Below, one piece after another: positions 43,234-51,988 of a DNA stretch of 64,000 bases. Source of the stretch: Helicobacter canis (GTDB taxonomy: Bacteria; Campylobacterota; Campylobacteria; Campylobacterales; Helicobacteraceae); assembly GCF_900451095.1 (NCBI RefSeq), contig NZ_UGHV01000001.1:992001-1056000 (forward strand), written 5' to 3'. The first letter of the stretch is position 1. Each line of letters starts with the position of its first letter. A program made the position numbers and the translations under genes. The notes under the pieces were generated by a model. The model saw nothing but the letters and a program-made list of their open reading frames with translations. It made no database searches and had not been told where the DNA came from.

Positions 43234-44730
43234 ATGAAGCACGATGATACAAGTGTGTATCTACTCAATGTCGAGCGAGGGCTTATCGCGGCATTTTTGT
43301 TTGATGAAGAGATTTTTACACAAGTGCAAGATAGCCTTGTGGTGGGGGACTTTTTGTTTGCCCAGCATCAAAAGATCATCGAAATAGCCCTAGAGCTGAA
43401 GCTCCAAAATCTCCCCATAAATGCCGAGTTTGTCGCCTCTAGGATCAAAGCTAGCAAAATCAGTGAAGAAGACTTCGCCCATATCATCGCCACAAGCCCT
43501 ATCGCCAATGTCTCTGCCTATATCAAAGAGATCAAAACCGCTTCTATCAAACGCCAGCTTGCCTCTCTTGCGAGCAAGATCGCCGCACGCACAAGTGATG
43601 TGAGTATTGAGAGTGATGTGCTGCTTGATGAGATTGAGCGCGAGATGTATGCGATCTCTTCAAAGAGTGCGCACACAGAGTTCCAAAGCGTGCGCAATGT
43701 GATTGATAGCACACTCCAAGAAATAGAGGAGATGAAAAGGCGCGATTCTAATGGGCTTGTGGGCGTGGATACGGGCTTTTCTAAGCTTAATGACTATACC
43801 ACAGGCTTTCGCGCAGGCGAGCTTATCATCATCGCCGCACGCCCTGCTATGGGGAAAACAACGCTATTTTTAAATATGATCCAGCATACACTTAATCGCG
43901 GCGGTGCAGTAGCAATCTTTAGCCTAGAGATGCCCGCTACGCAGCTGATGTTTCGTATGCTCTCTTCTCTCACTTCTATCCCCTTGCAAGATTTGCGGCA
44001 AGGCAAAATCGATGACATAGGCTTAAGCAAGCTTACAGAAACGACCCAAATGCTCCTTACAAAATCGCTCTATATCGATGATGGCAGCTCGCTTACCATA
44101 GCCCAGCTACGCTCCAAGCTGCGCAAGCTTAAATCCCAAGTCCCAAGCCTACAAGTAGCGGTGGTGGATTATCTCCAGCTTATGCGAGGTGGTGGGGGCA
44201 GAAGCGATAGTGCAAGACACGAGGAGGTGAGTGAAATCTCGCGCGGGCTAAAGACGCTTGCAAGGGATTTAGAAATCCCCATCATCGCGCTATCCCAAGT
44301 GAGTAGGGCGGTGGATTCTAGGGAGGATAAACGCCCGCAGCTCTCTGATCTAAGAGAGTCAGGATCAATCGAGCAAGATGCCGATGTGGTGCTGTTTTTA
44401 TACAGAGAAGATGTGTATGCCATTAGCACGCTGCGCAACAATATAGAAAAAATCCAAAACAACCCAAAAGATGAGCAAAAAGACAGAGAGAGTCTAAAAA
44501 AGCTCCAAGTAAAGCTTGAAGAGCTGCGCACAAAGAGTATCGAGCCAGCAGAAATCATCATCGCTAAAAACCGCAATGGCGAGACAAAAACCATTAGAAT
44601 CCAATTTAATAAGCCCTTTATCCGCTTTGAAGATGTGGCAAGTGGGGTGCGTGAGCTTCCCTATGAGGCTACGCAAGCCAAAATCGATGTGTCTCCAGAT
44701 GTAGCTCCTGTGCAAGTTGTGCCGATTTGA
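43234..44730 (+). CDS. dnaB: Replicative DNA helicase DnaB
   Basis: 498 residues. The N-terminal DnaG-interaction domain (NVERGLIAAFLFDEEIF) leads into the RecA-like C-terminal domain: Walker A AARPAMGKTTLFLNM near residue 209, FSLEMPATQLMFRML, the Walker B-like AVVDYLQLMRGGG and SQVSRAVDSREDKRPQLSDL. There is no intein. It unwinds DNA at the fork. The same neighbour (comEC) follows in H. pylori. The coding sequence carries one exact 11-bp word (44311-44321), at VDSRED, a conserved place in the protein. Confidence 0.97.
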   Translation: MKHDDTSVYLLNVERGLIAAFLFDEEIFTQVQDSLVVGDFLFAQHQKIIEIALELKLQNLPINAEFVASRIKASKISEEDFAHIIATSPIANVSAYIKEIKTASIKRQLASLASKIAARTSDVSIESDVLLDEIEREMYAISSKSAHTEFQSVRNVIDSTLQEIEEMKRRDSNGLVGVDTGFSKLNDYTTGFRAGELIIIAARPAMGKTTLFLNMIQHTLNRGGAVAIFSLEMPATQLMFRMLSSLTSIPLQDLRQGKIDDIGLSKLTETTQMLLTKSLYIDDGSSLTIAQLRSKLRKLKSQVPSLQVAVVDYLQLMRGGGGRSDSARHEEVSEISRGLKTLARDLEIPIIALSQVSRAVDSREDKRPQLSDLRESGSIEQDADVVLFLYREDVYAISTLRNNIEKIQNNPKDEQKDRESLKKLQVKLEELRTKSIEPAEIIIAKNRNGETKTIRIQFNKPFIRFEDVASGVRELPYEATQAKIDVSPDVAPVQVVPI

Positions 44731-44745
44731 GCATAGTCCAACCAA

Positions 44746-46056
44746 ATGGCGCAAAAGACCAAAGGCTCACCTTATGTCATCGCGCTTTTTTCGCCTAGGC
44801 AGTGGGTGGTAGCATATCTTGTGTTGTTTGTGCTGCTGCTAGGGCGTGTGGGGCTTGAGTATTATCAATACTTGCAGCTACCCTTTGCCGCGCCCAAAGA
44901 GCTAGAAGCCATCGTGCAAGCCCAATATACAAAGACCAAAAACAACGCGACATATTTTGTGCTAAAGCTTAGATATAACGCCCATACACTCTACACCACT
45001 TCTAAAGAAGATCTAAAGCCCCTGCAAGGGCGCAGCGTGCGGATCTATGGCAAAATGGGGAGGGATTGTAGCTTTGTGCAGTATTTACAAAGCTGCTTTT
45101 TCTTAAACTTTTCTCTAGCGACTCTGCCCAATAGGCACAATACGCAGCCTTTAGTCGATGCGATTTATACGCAGCATACAAATCCTATGCACGCAAGCTT
45201 ATTTAGCACGCTGTTTTTTGCCACGCCGCTAGATAAATCGTGGCGTGAAGTGAGCAATAAGCTAGGGCTAGCGCATATTTTTGCTATTAGTGGATTCCAC
45301 TTGGGGATCATTTCCTTTGTGCTTTTTGCCTTGCTAGCACCGCTATATCGCGCGGTGCAAAGGCGGTATTGTAGCTATCGTAATGAGATCTATGACCTAG
45401 GCTTGCTTGTGTTGCTAGCACTTTTTGGATATTTGTTTGTGCTAGATTTTACACCTTCGTTTTTGCGGGCGTTTGTTATGGCGTGTATGGGCTATGTGCT
45501 GTATATTTCAGGCTTACAGATTGTAAGCTTTGCTATGTTGGCATTTGTGGGCGTGGCGTGTGTGGTGCTATTTCCTAGCGTGGCGTTTAATCGTGGGTTT
45601 ATCTTATCAATGGCTGGGGTGTTTTATATCTTTTTGTTTGTGCGCTATGTCCATATTTCTGGCTCGTGGCTTAGGCTAGGTGTGCAGATTCTAGGGCTTA
45701 ATTGTGCGGTGTTTTTGAGTATTATGCCTATTGTGCATTACTTTTTCCCATATTTTTCGCTCTATCAATGTGTCTCAATCCCCATAAGCATTGCTTTTGT
45801 GGTGATTTTCCCGCTTGTGGTGAGCTTGCATAGTGTGGGCTTGGGCGGGGTGTTTGATAGGATTTTAGATGTTGTGCTTGCGTGGCAGATCCCGTATATA
45901 GAGGTTTATACACCGCTGTGGTTTTTGGGCTTGTATGTGGGGGTAAGTGCTTTGGCGATGATCACGCGCTATGGGTATTATGCGCTGCTTAGTTTGGCGG
46001 TGGGATTTTATGGGTATTGTGCATATAGGCTATATTTGGGAATGCCTTTTGCTTAG
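44746..46056 (+). CDS. comEC: ComEC/Rec2-type DNA transport channel
   Basis: 436 residues with about nine TM segments. The competence domain shows LGLAHIFAISGFHLGIISFV and FLRAFVMACMGYVLYISGL. As in H. pylori ComEC (HP1361) the C-terminal metallo-beta-lactamase-like domain is absent. ComEC carries single-stranded DNA through the inner membrane during natural transformation. Its presence shows that the inner-membrane uptake channel is retained, which bears on the uptake-sequence-like repeat found across this window. It starts 15 bases after dnaB without a strong ribosome site. Confidence 0.92.
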   Translation: MAQKTKGSPYVIALFSPRQWVVAYLVLFVLLLGRVGLEYYQYLQLPFAAPKELEAIVQAQYTKTKNNATYFVLKLRYNAHTLYTTSKEDLKPLQGRSVRIYGKMGRDCSFVQYLQSCFFLNFSLATLPNRHNTQPLVDAIYTQHTNPMHASLFSTLFFATPLDKSWREVSNKLGLAHIFAISGFHLGIISFVLFALLAPLYRAVQRRYCSYRNEIYDLGLLVLLALFGYLFVLDFTPSFLRAFVMACMGYVLYISGLQIVSFAMLAFVGVACVVLFPSVAFNRGFILSMAGVFYIFLFVRYVHISGSWLRLGVQILGLNCAVFLSIMPIVHYFFPYFSLYQCVSIPISIAFVVIFPLVVSLHSVGLGGVFDRILDVVLAWQIPYIEVYTPLWFLGLYVGVSALAMITRYGYYALLSLAVGFYGYCAYRLYLGMPFA

Positions 46057-46089
46057 TTTGGTAGAAATTAGCAAGCTTGGGAGTGTTGC

Positions 46090-46770
46090 GTGCAAAGAGT
46101 AGTGAGTATGCTAAGTAGCGTGGTATTTGGGGTGTTTTTGCTGGGCTGTGCGAGCAATCTTATAGAGATGAAATATACTTCTTCAATCCAGCAAGGCTAT
46201 GGATTTACTATCAATGCCCCTGTGATAATCACCGCCCACAAAGGCGATTTACTCGCTGCTTCGTATATACCCTTTATCAAGCAGGCATTAGAAATGCGCG
46301 GATTTAACTCCCTATACACACAAGGGCAGATCCCAGAAAAATCTGCCCGCAATATCATCTATGTGAGTTTGGTCAAAGTGATGAGAAGCTATCCAAGCTC
46401 TAGTGTGCAGTATATCCCTTCAAAAATGATCGATCGCTCCGCGTGCTTCAACTATGATGGAATGTATTATTGCAGGGAGCAGACTTATCCTATCATCACA
46501 GGCTATACCACCTCGCTCAATCTTTTTACAGAATATCACTTCATTATGGATTGGTATGATAACTATATGAAAAAGCGGATTTTATATGTCGATGGCTCTA
46601 TCCAAGATGGCGCGTGTATTTATGAGGGAATCTATCAAGATCTAATCCAGCAGACAATCTCTAGGATCGACTTTAGCAGGGGCGAGAGCTATAGCTATAG
46701 CGCGCCGCTGTCTTATTATAATTTCAACTGCCTAATTAGCCGCACAAAAATGCTTGGCACAAAGAAATAG
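46090..46770 (+). CDS. Putative lipoprotein of unknown function
   Basis: 226 residues from GTG 46090 (GGGAG six bases upstream); ATG 46108 is an alternative. The signal VVFGVFLLGC has a clear lipobox LLGC near residue 20. The mature part has mixed alpha/beta character (QALEMRGFNSLYTQGQIPEKS, ARNIIYVSLVKVM) and an aromatic-rich second half with several cysteines (ACFNYDGMYYC). It resembles Helicobacter outer-membrane lipoproteins of unknown role. It follows comEC on the same strand. Confidence 0.75.
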   Translation: MQRVVSMLSSVVFGVFLLGCASNLIEMKYTSSIQQGYGFTINAPVIITAHKGDLLAASYIPFIKQALEMRGFNSLYTQGQIPEKSARNIIYVSLVKVMRSYPSSSVQYIPSKMIDRSACFNYDGMYYCREQTYPIITGYTTSLNLFTEYHFIMDWYDNYMKKRILYVDGSIQDGACIYEGIYQDLIQQTISRIDFSRGESYSYSAPLSYYNFNCLISRTKMLGTKK

Positions 46771-46962
46771 GCTTATCTAGCTTCCTATTCACTTGAGGCT
46801 TGCTATCGCTTGTATTATGGATCGTAGAGGCAAGCAGCCAAAGCCTAAGCACCAAGCCTAGAATCCACTTTATGGATTATTATGCGCCTTTGTGTGGTGA
46901 TGTTTGGGTTGCGCTTTTACAGAATCTTTACAAAAGGGCTTAGAGTTTTTACACGGCGGGGC

Positions 46963-46968
46963 TATAAT
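46963..46968 (+). promoter_or_regulatory. -10 element (TATAAT) of pstC
   Basis: GGCTATAATCGC lies 28 bases before ATG 46996, followed by AAAGG six bases before that start. This favours 46996 over the farther ATG 46882. Confidence 0.5.
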
Positions 46969-46995
46969 CGCACAAAGCTCACACAAAGGCACCTT

Positions 46996-48117
46996 ATGCC
47001 AAAAGCCAAATCATCAGCCAGAAAAATCCAAGTCCAATTCCACCTAGCCCAGCGCAATTACAAGCGCATTATTAAGCGTATGCGCACAAGCTTGCTTGAT
47101 CCCCTTGATCCCATAGAGGCTACCGCGCAAGCTCCAGCTACTTCTGCTACTCAAGACCTTGCGCCTACACAAGCATTTGTGCAATCGTGCAAGCAGCTTT
47201 TGCGCACAATTAGGGCAAAGGCGTTGCGTGGGATTGCCGTTGTGCTAGAGATGCCCTATAAGCACGAAGCGCGTGTGGCGTGCCTAGAGTTTGTGATGAG
47301 CGTGCTTTTTGCCTTTTGCGCGCTTTTGTGTGTGGTGGCGGTGCTTGCGATTTGCTTTTTTCTCTTTGGTAAGGCGGTGCCTACGATTATGGAAGTGGGA
47401 GTGTGGGACTTCTTGCTAGGTGATAGGTGGATGCCTACAAGTGAAGTCTTTGGGATTTTCCCGATGATTATCGGCAGCCTGCTTGTAAGTGTGCTATCAG
47501 TGATTATGGGGGCGGCTGTTGGCGTGCTAAGTGCGGTGTATCTCGCGTATTTTTGTAAGCAAAGTATGCTAAGGATTCTCACTCCTTGTGTGGAGCTACT
47601 TGCTGGGATACCATCGATTGTGTATGGATTTTTTGGGCTTGTTGTGTTGGTGGAGTTTGTGGATTTTTTCGCTGATAATGGTGGGAAAGGCTTGCTGACA
47701 GCAAGTCTCTTGCTAGCGATTATGATTTTGCCCACGATTATTTTAATCTCTAAAACAAGCATAGAAGCCGTGCCAAAGTCCTACTATGAAGGTGCCATAG
47801 CCCTTGGGGCGAGCAAGGAGAGAGCGGTGTTTTTTGTCGTGCTAAAGGCGGCTAGAAGTGGGATTCTAGCGAGTATCGTGCTAGGTATGGGGCGTGCGAT
47901 TGGCGAGGCTATGGCGGTTATCATTGTCGCAGGCAATCAACCCCTAATCCCAGAATCCATAACCGATGGCGTGCGCACGCTAACGACAAATATCGTTATG
48001 GAGCTAGGCTATGCAGAGGGCTTGCACCGCGATGTGCTTATCGCTTGTGGGGTGGTGCTATTTGCCTTTATTTTGCTGCTTAATCTTTGCTTCCGCGCTG
48101 TTGCAAAGAGATTGTAA
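46996..48117 (+). CDS. pstC: Phosphate ABC transporter permease PstC, apparently orphan
   Basis: 373 residues from ATG 46996 (AAAGG ribosome site, TATAAT just upstream); an ATG at 46882 would add 38 basic residues. After a charged ~95-residue cytoplasmic stretch come six TM segments with the PstC pattern: GIFPMIIGSLLVSVLSVIMG, ELLAGIPSIVYGFFGLVVLV, the EAA loop SYYEGAIALGASKERAVFFV and GRAIGEAMAVIIVAGNQP. In other bacteria pstA, pstB and pstS follow; here the coding strand ends in repeat DNA and a convergent pseB. Either the partners are elsewhere or the operon was broken. Confidence 0.88.
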   Translation: MPKAKSSARKIQVQFHLAQRNYKRIIKRMRTSLLDPLDPIEATAQAPATSATQDLAPTQAFVQSCKQLLRTIRAKALRGIAVVLEMPYKHEARVACLEFVMSVLFAFCALLCVVAVLAICFFLFGKAVPTIMEVGVWDFLLGDRWMPTSEVFGIFPMIIGSLLVSVLSVIMGAAVGVLSAVYLAYFCKQSMLRILTPCVELLAGIPSIVYGFFGLVVLVEFVDFFADNGGKGLLTASLLLAIMILPTIILISKTSIEAVPKSYYEGAIALGASKERAVFFVVLKAARSGILASIVLGMGRAIGEAMAVIIVAGNQPLIPESITDGVRTLTTNIVMELGYAEGLHRDVLIACGVVLFAFILLLNLCFRAVAKRL

Positions 48118-48251
48118 GCAGAGAGGGATTCGGTCGTGGGGGATTTGGCTTTTCTAAAGAAACATCGGCTAACACCGAGCGGTATCCCTTGTTTGCTAAA
48201 GAAACCTGCTTGCGTGCTGCCGCATTGCCTACCCAAGACCGAATCGCTCCG
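48118..48251. repeat. Repeat block between pstC and pseB
   Basis: 133 bases containing two TTTCTAAAGAAAC units around CATCGGCTAACACCGAGCGG, and a tail TGCCTACCCAAGACCGAATC. The same modules occur at 42.5, 52.0, 54.3 and 54.6 kb. No gene is visible, and no pstA remnant. Confidence 0.8.
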
Positions 48252-49274
<1,023 letters not shown>

Positions 49275-49296
49275 CTATATTGAAGCACGATTTATT

Positions 49297-49314
49297 CCAC
49301 CTTATTTATGGTGG
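49297..49314. other. Small inverted repeat between pseB and ispDF
   Basis: CCACC and GGTGG flank an 8-base A/T-rich loop, in the divergent intergenic region. It may be a weak hairpin or an operator; no function can be assigned. Confidence 0.25.
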
Positions 49315-49367
49315 TGTGCTTGTGTATCGGCAATCACATAAGCAAAAAAAGTTTAAGCAAAAGTAAG

Positions 49368-49373
49368 TATAAT
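49368..49373 (+). promoter_or_regulatory. -10 element (TATAAT) of ispDF
   Basis: AAGTATAATTTTG lies 28 bases before the GTG start at 49402, with a T-poor A-rich stretch upstream. AAAGG (49391-49395) is the ribosome site. Confidence 0.5.
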
Positions 49374-49401
49374 TTTGTAACATTCACGATAAAGGTTTGC
49401 G

Positions 49402-51090
49402 GTGTATAGAAACACAACACAACTTCAACTAGACCCTACGCAAGCGACCGCCCCTAGCGAGAGTTTGGTGCCACAAGGGGCGTCTATCGCGCTTATCCTT
49501 ATGGCAGCTGGCAGCTCAAGCCGCTTTGCGCAAAGCTCGCCTAAAACACACGCTATCAAAAAGCAGTGGCTACGCATAGGCGAGAAGCCATTGTGGCTTT
49601 TTGTCGCAGATACACTGAGTGCGATGTATCCATTTGTGCAAATCCGTATCACTGCAAGCGAGCAAGAAGCCTCCTATATGCAAAAGCTTTGTTCCTATGA
49701 AATTGTCATTGGCGGGGAGACTCGTCAAGAGTCTTTGCGCAACGCACTTCAAGGCATTGAGAGCGAGTGGGTGCTTGTGAGTGATGTGGCAAGGGCTGGG
49801 ATTGTCGCCGTAGCGAGAAAAATCATTTCGGCACTTATTGTAACAAGTTTGGATTCTAGGGATAAGGCTCAAACGCAAAGCAAGCAACGCGCAGCTTCTT
49901 TAGAAAAAGTGGATTCTAGGGGAAATGTGGATTGCCACGCCGCAGCTCACGCAGCGGCTCGCAATGACAGAGAAATAGCCACTAGTGAAAAAGTGGATTC
50001 TAGGGATAACGCTCAAAATTTAAACAACTCGCAGGCGGAAGGATTGTGCGGCAACAATACAGAAGCTCAAAATGTGTTTTGTAGCCAGCTCGCAGGCGGA
50101 AGGATTTTTCTAAAGAAACATCGCTTCGCTCGTTTTGATGAAAAAGCGGGGTTGTGCAGTGGCGAGCAAGGAGATAAGACTTGGGCGTCTATCGACGCAG
50201 CGAGCCATAAACTCCCCGCTTTTTCGCAAAAAGCCAACGCCCAAAACACACAAGTCGATTGTGTCGCGCCGATTTTAGCGGTCCCTGACACTGCCATATA
50301 TAATGAAAGCTATATCGATAGAAGCAAGCTTTTTAGAGTCCAAACGCCCCAGCTCTCGCGTGTAAGCGCATTACGCGCCGCACTAGAATCCACGCAGGAT
50401 CAAGGCACCGATGAAAGCTCTATCATCAAGGCAAATGGCGGGATCGTGCGCTATATACAAGGGGATAGGGCATTAGAGAAGCTAACGCTAGCTAGCGATA
50501 TGGCGGCATTAGAGCAGATTCTAGGGCAGGCGCAAAGCTGGCAGCACGCCGCGCCCTTTGCGCCTATGCCGACTTTGCGCGTGGGGAATGGGCTTGATGT
50601 GCATAGCTTTGAGATAGGCAAGGTGATGAAGCTAGGTGGCGTGGTGATAGAGAGTGAGTTTGGGTTTAAAGCCCATAGCGATGGCGATGTGGCATTGCAT
50701 AGTGTGATTGATGCGATTTTGGGGGCTATGGGGGCTGGGGATATTGGCGAGTGGTTTCCGGACTCTAGCAGCGCGTGGGAGGGGGCGGACTCTGCGAGAT
50801 TGCTAGAGATTGTGTGGGGCTTTGCTAGAAGTGTGGGCTATGAGCTATGCAATCTTGATCTAACCATTATCGCTCAAAAGCCCCGCCTTGGCGCATATAA
50901 GCAGCCTATACGCGCTAGGATCGCTGAGATTTTGGGCGTGCCTTTGAGCGCGATCAATGTCAAAGCCACCACGACAGAGCAGCTAGGCTTTGTGGGTAGG
51001 GCAGAGGGGGTGTGTGCGATGAGTAGCGTGTGCTTGCGGATTGTGTCTTTTGCAGAAGTGGCACAGAGTTATCAATTGTATAAAGGATAG
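49402..51090 (+). CDS. ispDF: Bifunctional IspD-IspF with repeat insertion inside the IspD domain
   Basis: 562 residues against about 400 for the usual ispDF fusion. The IspD part starts with IALILMAAGSSSRF and has KKQWLRIGEKPLW and GGETRQESLRNAL. It is interrupted at residues ~149-284 and resumes with VDCVAPILAVPDTAIYN and FRVQTPQLS. The IspF part from ~390 has LDVHSFEIG, FKAHSDGDVALHSVIDAILG and VKATTTEQLGFVGR. The interruption lies where IspD expects the end of the second Rossmann segment. It contains KVDSR words, a VDCHA-ARNDRE hairpin element and the FDEKAG-CSGEQGDKTW module shared with the SMR linker. IspD makes CDP-methylerythritol and IspF the cyclodiphosphate, both essential, so the protein must tolerate the insertion. 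GTG start. Confidence 0.93.
   Translation: MYRNTTQLQLDPTQATAPSESLVPQGASIALILMAAGSSSRFAQSSPKTHAIKKQWLRIGEKPLWLFVADTLSAMYPFVQIRITASEQEASYMQKLCSYEIVIGGETRQESLRNALQGIESEWVLVSDVARAGIVAVARKIISALIVTSLDSRDKAQTQSKQRAASLEKVDSRGNVDCHAAAHAAARNDREIATSEKVDSRDNAQNLNNSQAEGLCGNNTEAQNVFCSQLAGGRIFLKKHRFARFDEKAGLCSGEQGDKTWASIDAASHKLPAFSQKANAQNTQVDCVAPILAVPDTAIYNESYIDRSKLFRVQTPQLSRVSALRAALESTQDQGTDESSIIKANGGIVRYIQGDRALEKLTLASDMAALEQILGQAQSWQHAAPFAPMPTLRVGNGLDVHSFEIGKVMKLGGVVIESEFGFKAHSDGDVALHSVIDAILGAMGAGDIGEWFPDSSSAWEGADSARLLEIVWGFARSVGYELCNLDLTIIAQKPRLGAYKQPIRARIAEILGVPLSAINVKATTTEQLGFVGRAEGVCAMSSVCLRIVSFAEVAQSYQLYKG
49848..50255. repeat. Repeat mosaic inside the IspD coding region
   Basis: It contains two exact 11-bp words (49909 and 49993), one hairpin element (49928-49969), two GCAGGCGGAAGGAT-TT modules (50033 and 50090) and the CCAAGTCTTATCTCC-type module in reverse orientation (about 50130-50225). 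It is open in the ispDF frame throughout; the opposite strand is open at 50067-50297 as well. Confidence 0.9.
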
Positions 51091-51094
51091 TGTT

Positions 51095-51979
51095 ATGAAA
51101 TTACTCATTTTAGAAAATGAAGTCTATCTGGCTCAAAGTATCGCAGGCAAGCTTAGTGATGTAGGCTATGAATGCACCATTAGCCAAAATATCCCCAAAG
51201 AGCGCGTGGATTATCACGCGATTTTAATCTCATCAAATATCTATAATCAAAATTGCGAATTTTTCATTAGACAGCATAGTGATTCTATCATCATTATGAT
51301 GATCTCTTATATCAGCGATGATACCGTGAGTAAGCCGCTGCTAGCGGGGGCTAGGGACTATGTGCTAAAGCCCTTTATGATCGATGAGCTTGTGCGCAAG
51401 ATCCGGCATTACAATGAATTTGCCAAAAATAAGCAAGTGCTGGATTTTTATAATGCGTATTTTGACTTCATACAAAAAGAGCTAAACACCCCAAGCCTTT
51501 TGCAATATAATCCGCCTTTCATCATCAAAAGCACCTCCCAGCGTAGCGCGGATATTTATGCGATGAAATATGCTAGAGAGAAAAATATCTTGTTTGAGTT
51601 TGTTACACTAAAGGACAAGGAGTATAAAAACATCTTCAAAAATCCCCCACAAAAGCGCAAAATCTACTATATCACCAATCTTGAAGAGCTAAAGCGACAG
51701 GAGAGGAAGGAGTTTTTAGAGCTGGCACATAGGTATCCTTTGATCATTTCATTTATCTCCACAGATAAGGTGAGCTTCCAGCAGGTGATTGACATCTCCC
51801 ATATCCCAAACACCCAGGAGCTAGGCGGGGATATTATGTCTATACACGATTATGTAAAGACCATTATCGCAAAGTTTGAGAGCCGCTATCCTGATATTGA
51901 GCTGGCTAAAAAGCTTGGTATGAGCAGGAAGAGCCTGTGGGAGAAGCGCAAGAAATATGGGCTTTTGCGCAAGAAGTAG
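51095..51979 (+). CDS. HP1021-like atypical response regulator
   Basis: The start at ATG 51095, five bases after ispDF, gives 294 residues; the frame extends upstream into ispDF. The N-terminal receiver-like domain begins KLLILENEVYLAQSIAGKL and has KPFMIDELV, but the phosphoryl-acceptor Asp is missing (HAILISSNIYNQ). The C-terminal helix-turn-helix ends in LAKKLGMSRKSLWEKRKKYG, an NtrC-type DNA-binding tail. In H. pylori HP1021 is an orphan redox-sensitive regulator that also binds oriC. Here only two Cys are seen (YEC and QNC), fewer than reported for H. pylori. The adjacency to ispDF is the same. Confidence 0.9.
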   Translation: MKLLILENEVYLAQSIAGKLSDVGYECTISQNIPKERVDYHAILISSNIYNQNCEFFIRQHSDSIIIMMISYISDDTVSKPLLAGARDYVLKPFMIDELVRKIRHYNEFAKNKQVLDFYNAYFDFIQKELNTPSLLQYNPPFIIKSTSQRSADIYAMKYAREKNILFEFVTLKDKEYKNIFKNPPQKRKIYYITNLEELKRQERKEFLELAHRYPLIISFISTDKVSFQQVIDISHIPNTQELGGDIMSIHDYVKTIIAKFESRYPDIELAKKLGMSRKSLWEKRKKYGLLRKK

Positions 51980-51988
51980 GGAGGAGAG

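Noticed and set aside
46771-46995. Possible tRNA or small RNA gene between the lipoprotein and pstC
   Set aside because: I could not find a cloverleaf or T-loop; only one 11-bp word and the pstC promoter are visible. I also saw no convincing tRNA elsewhere in the window.
47256-47762. 168-residue minus-strand frame inside pstC
   Set aside because: Antisense to conserved PstC transmembrane codons; Thr/Ser/Lys-rich shadow.
48118-48251. Remnant of pstA after pstC
   Set aside because: All of the interval is explained by known repeat modules; no transporter-like codons in any frame.
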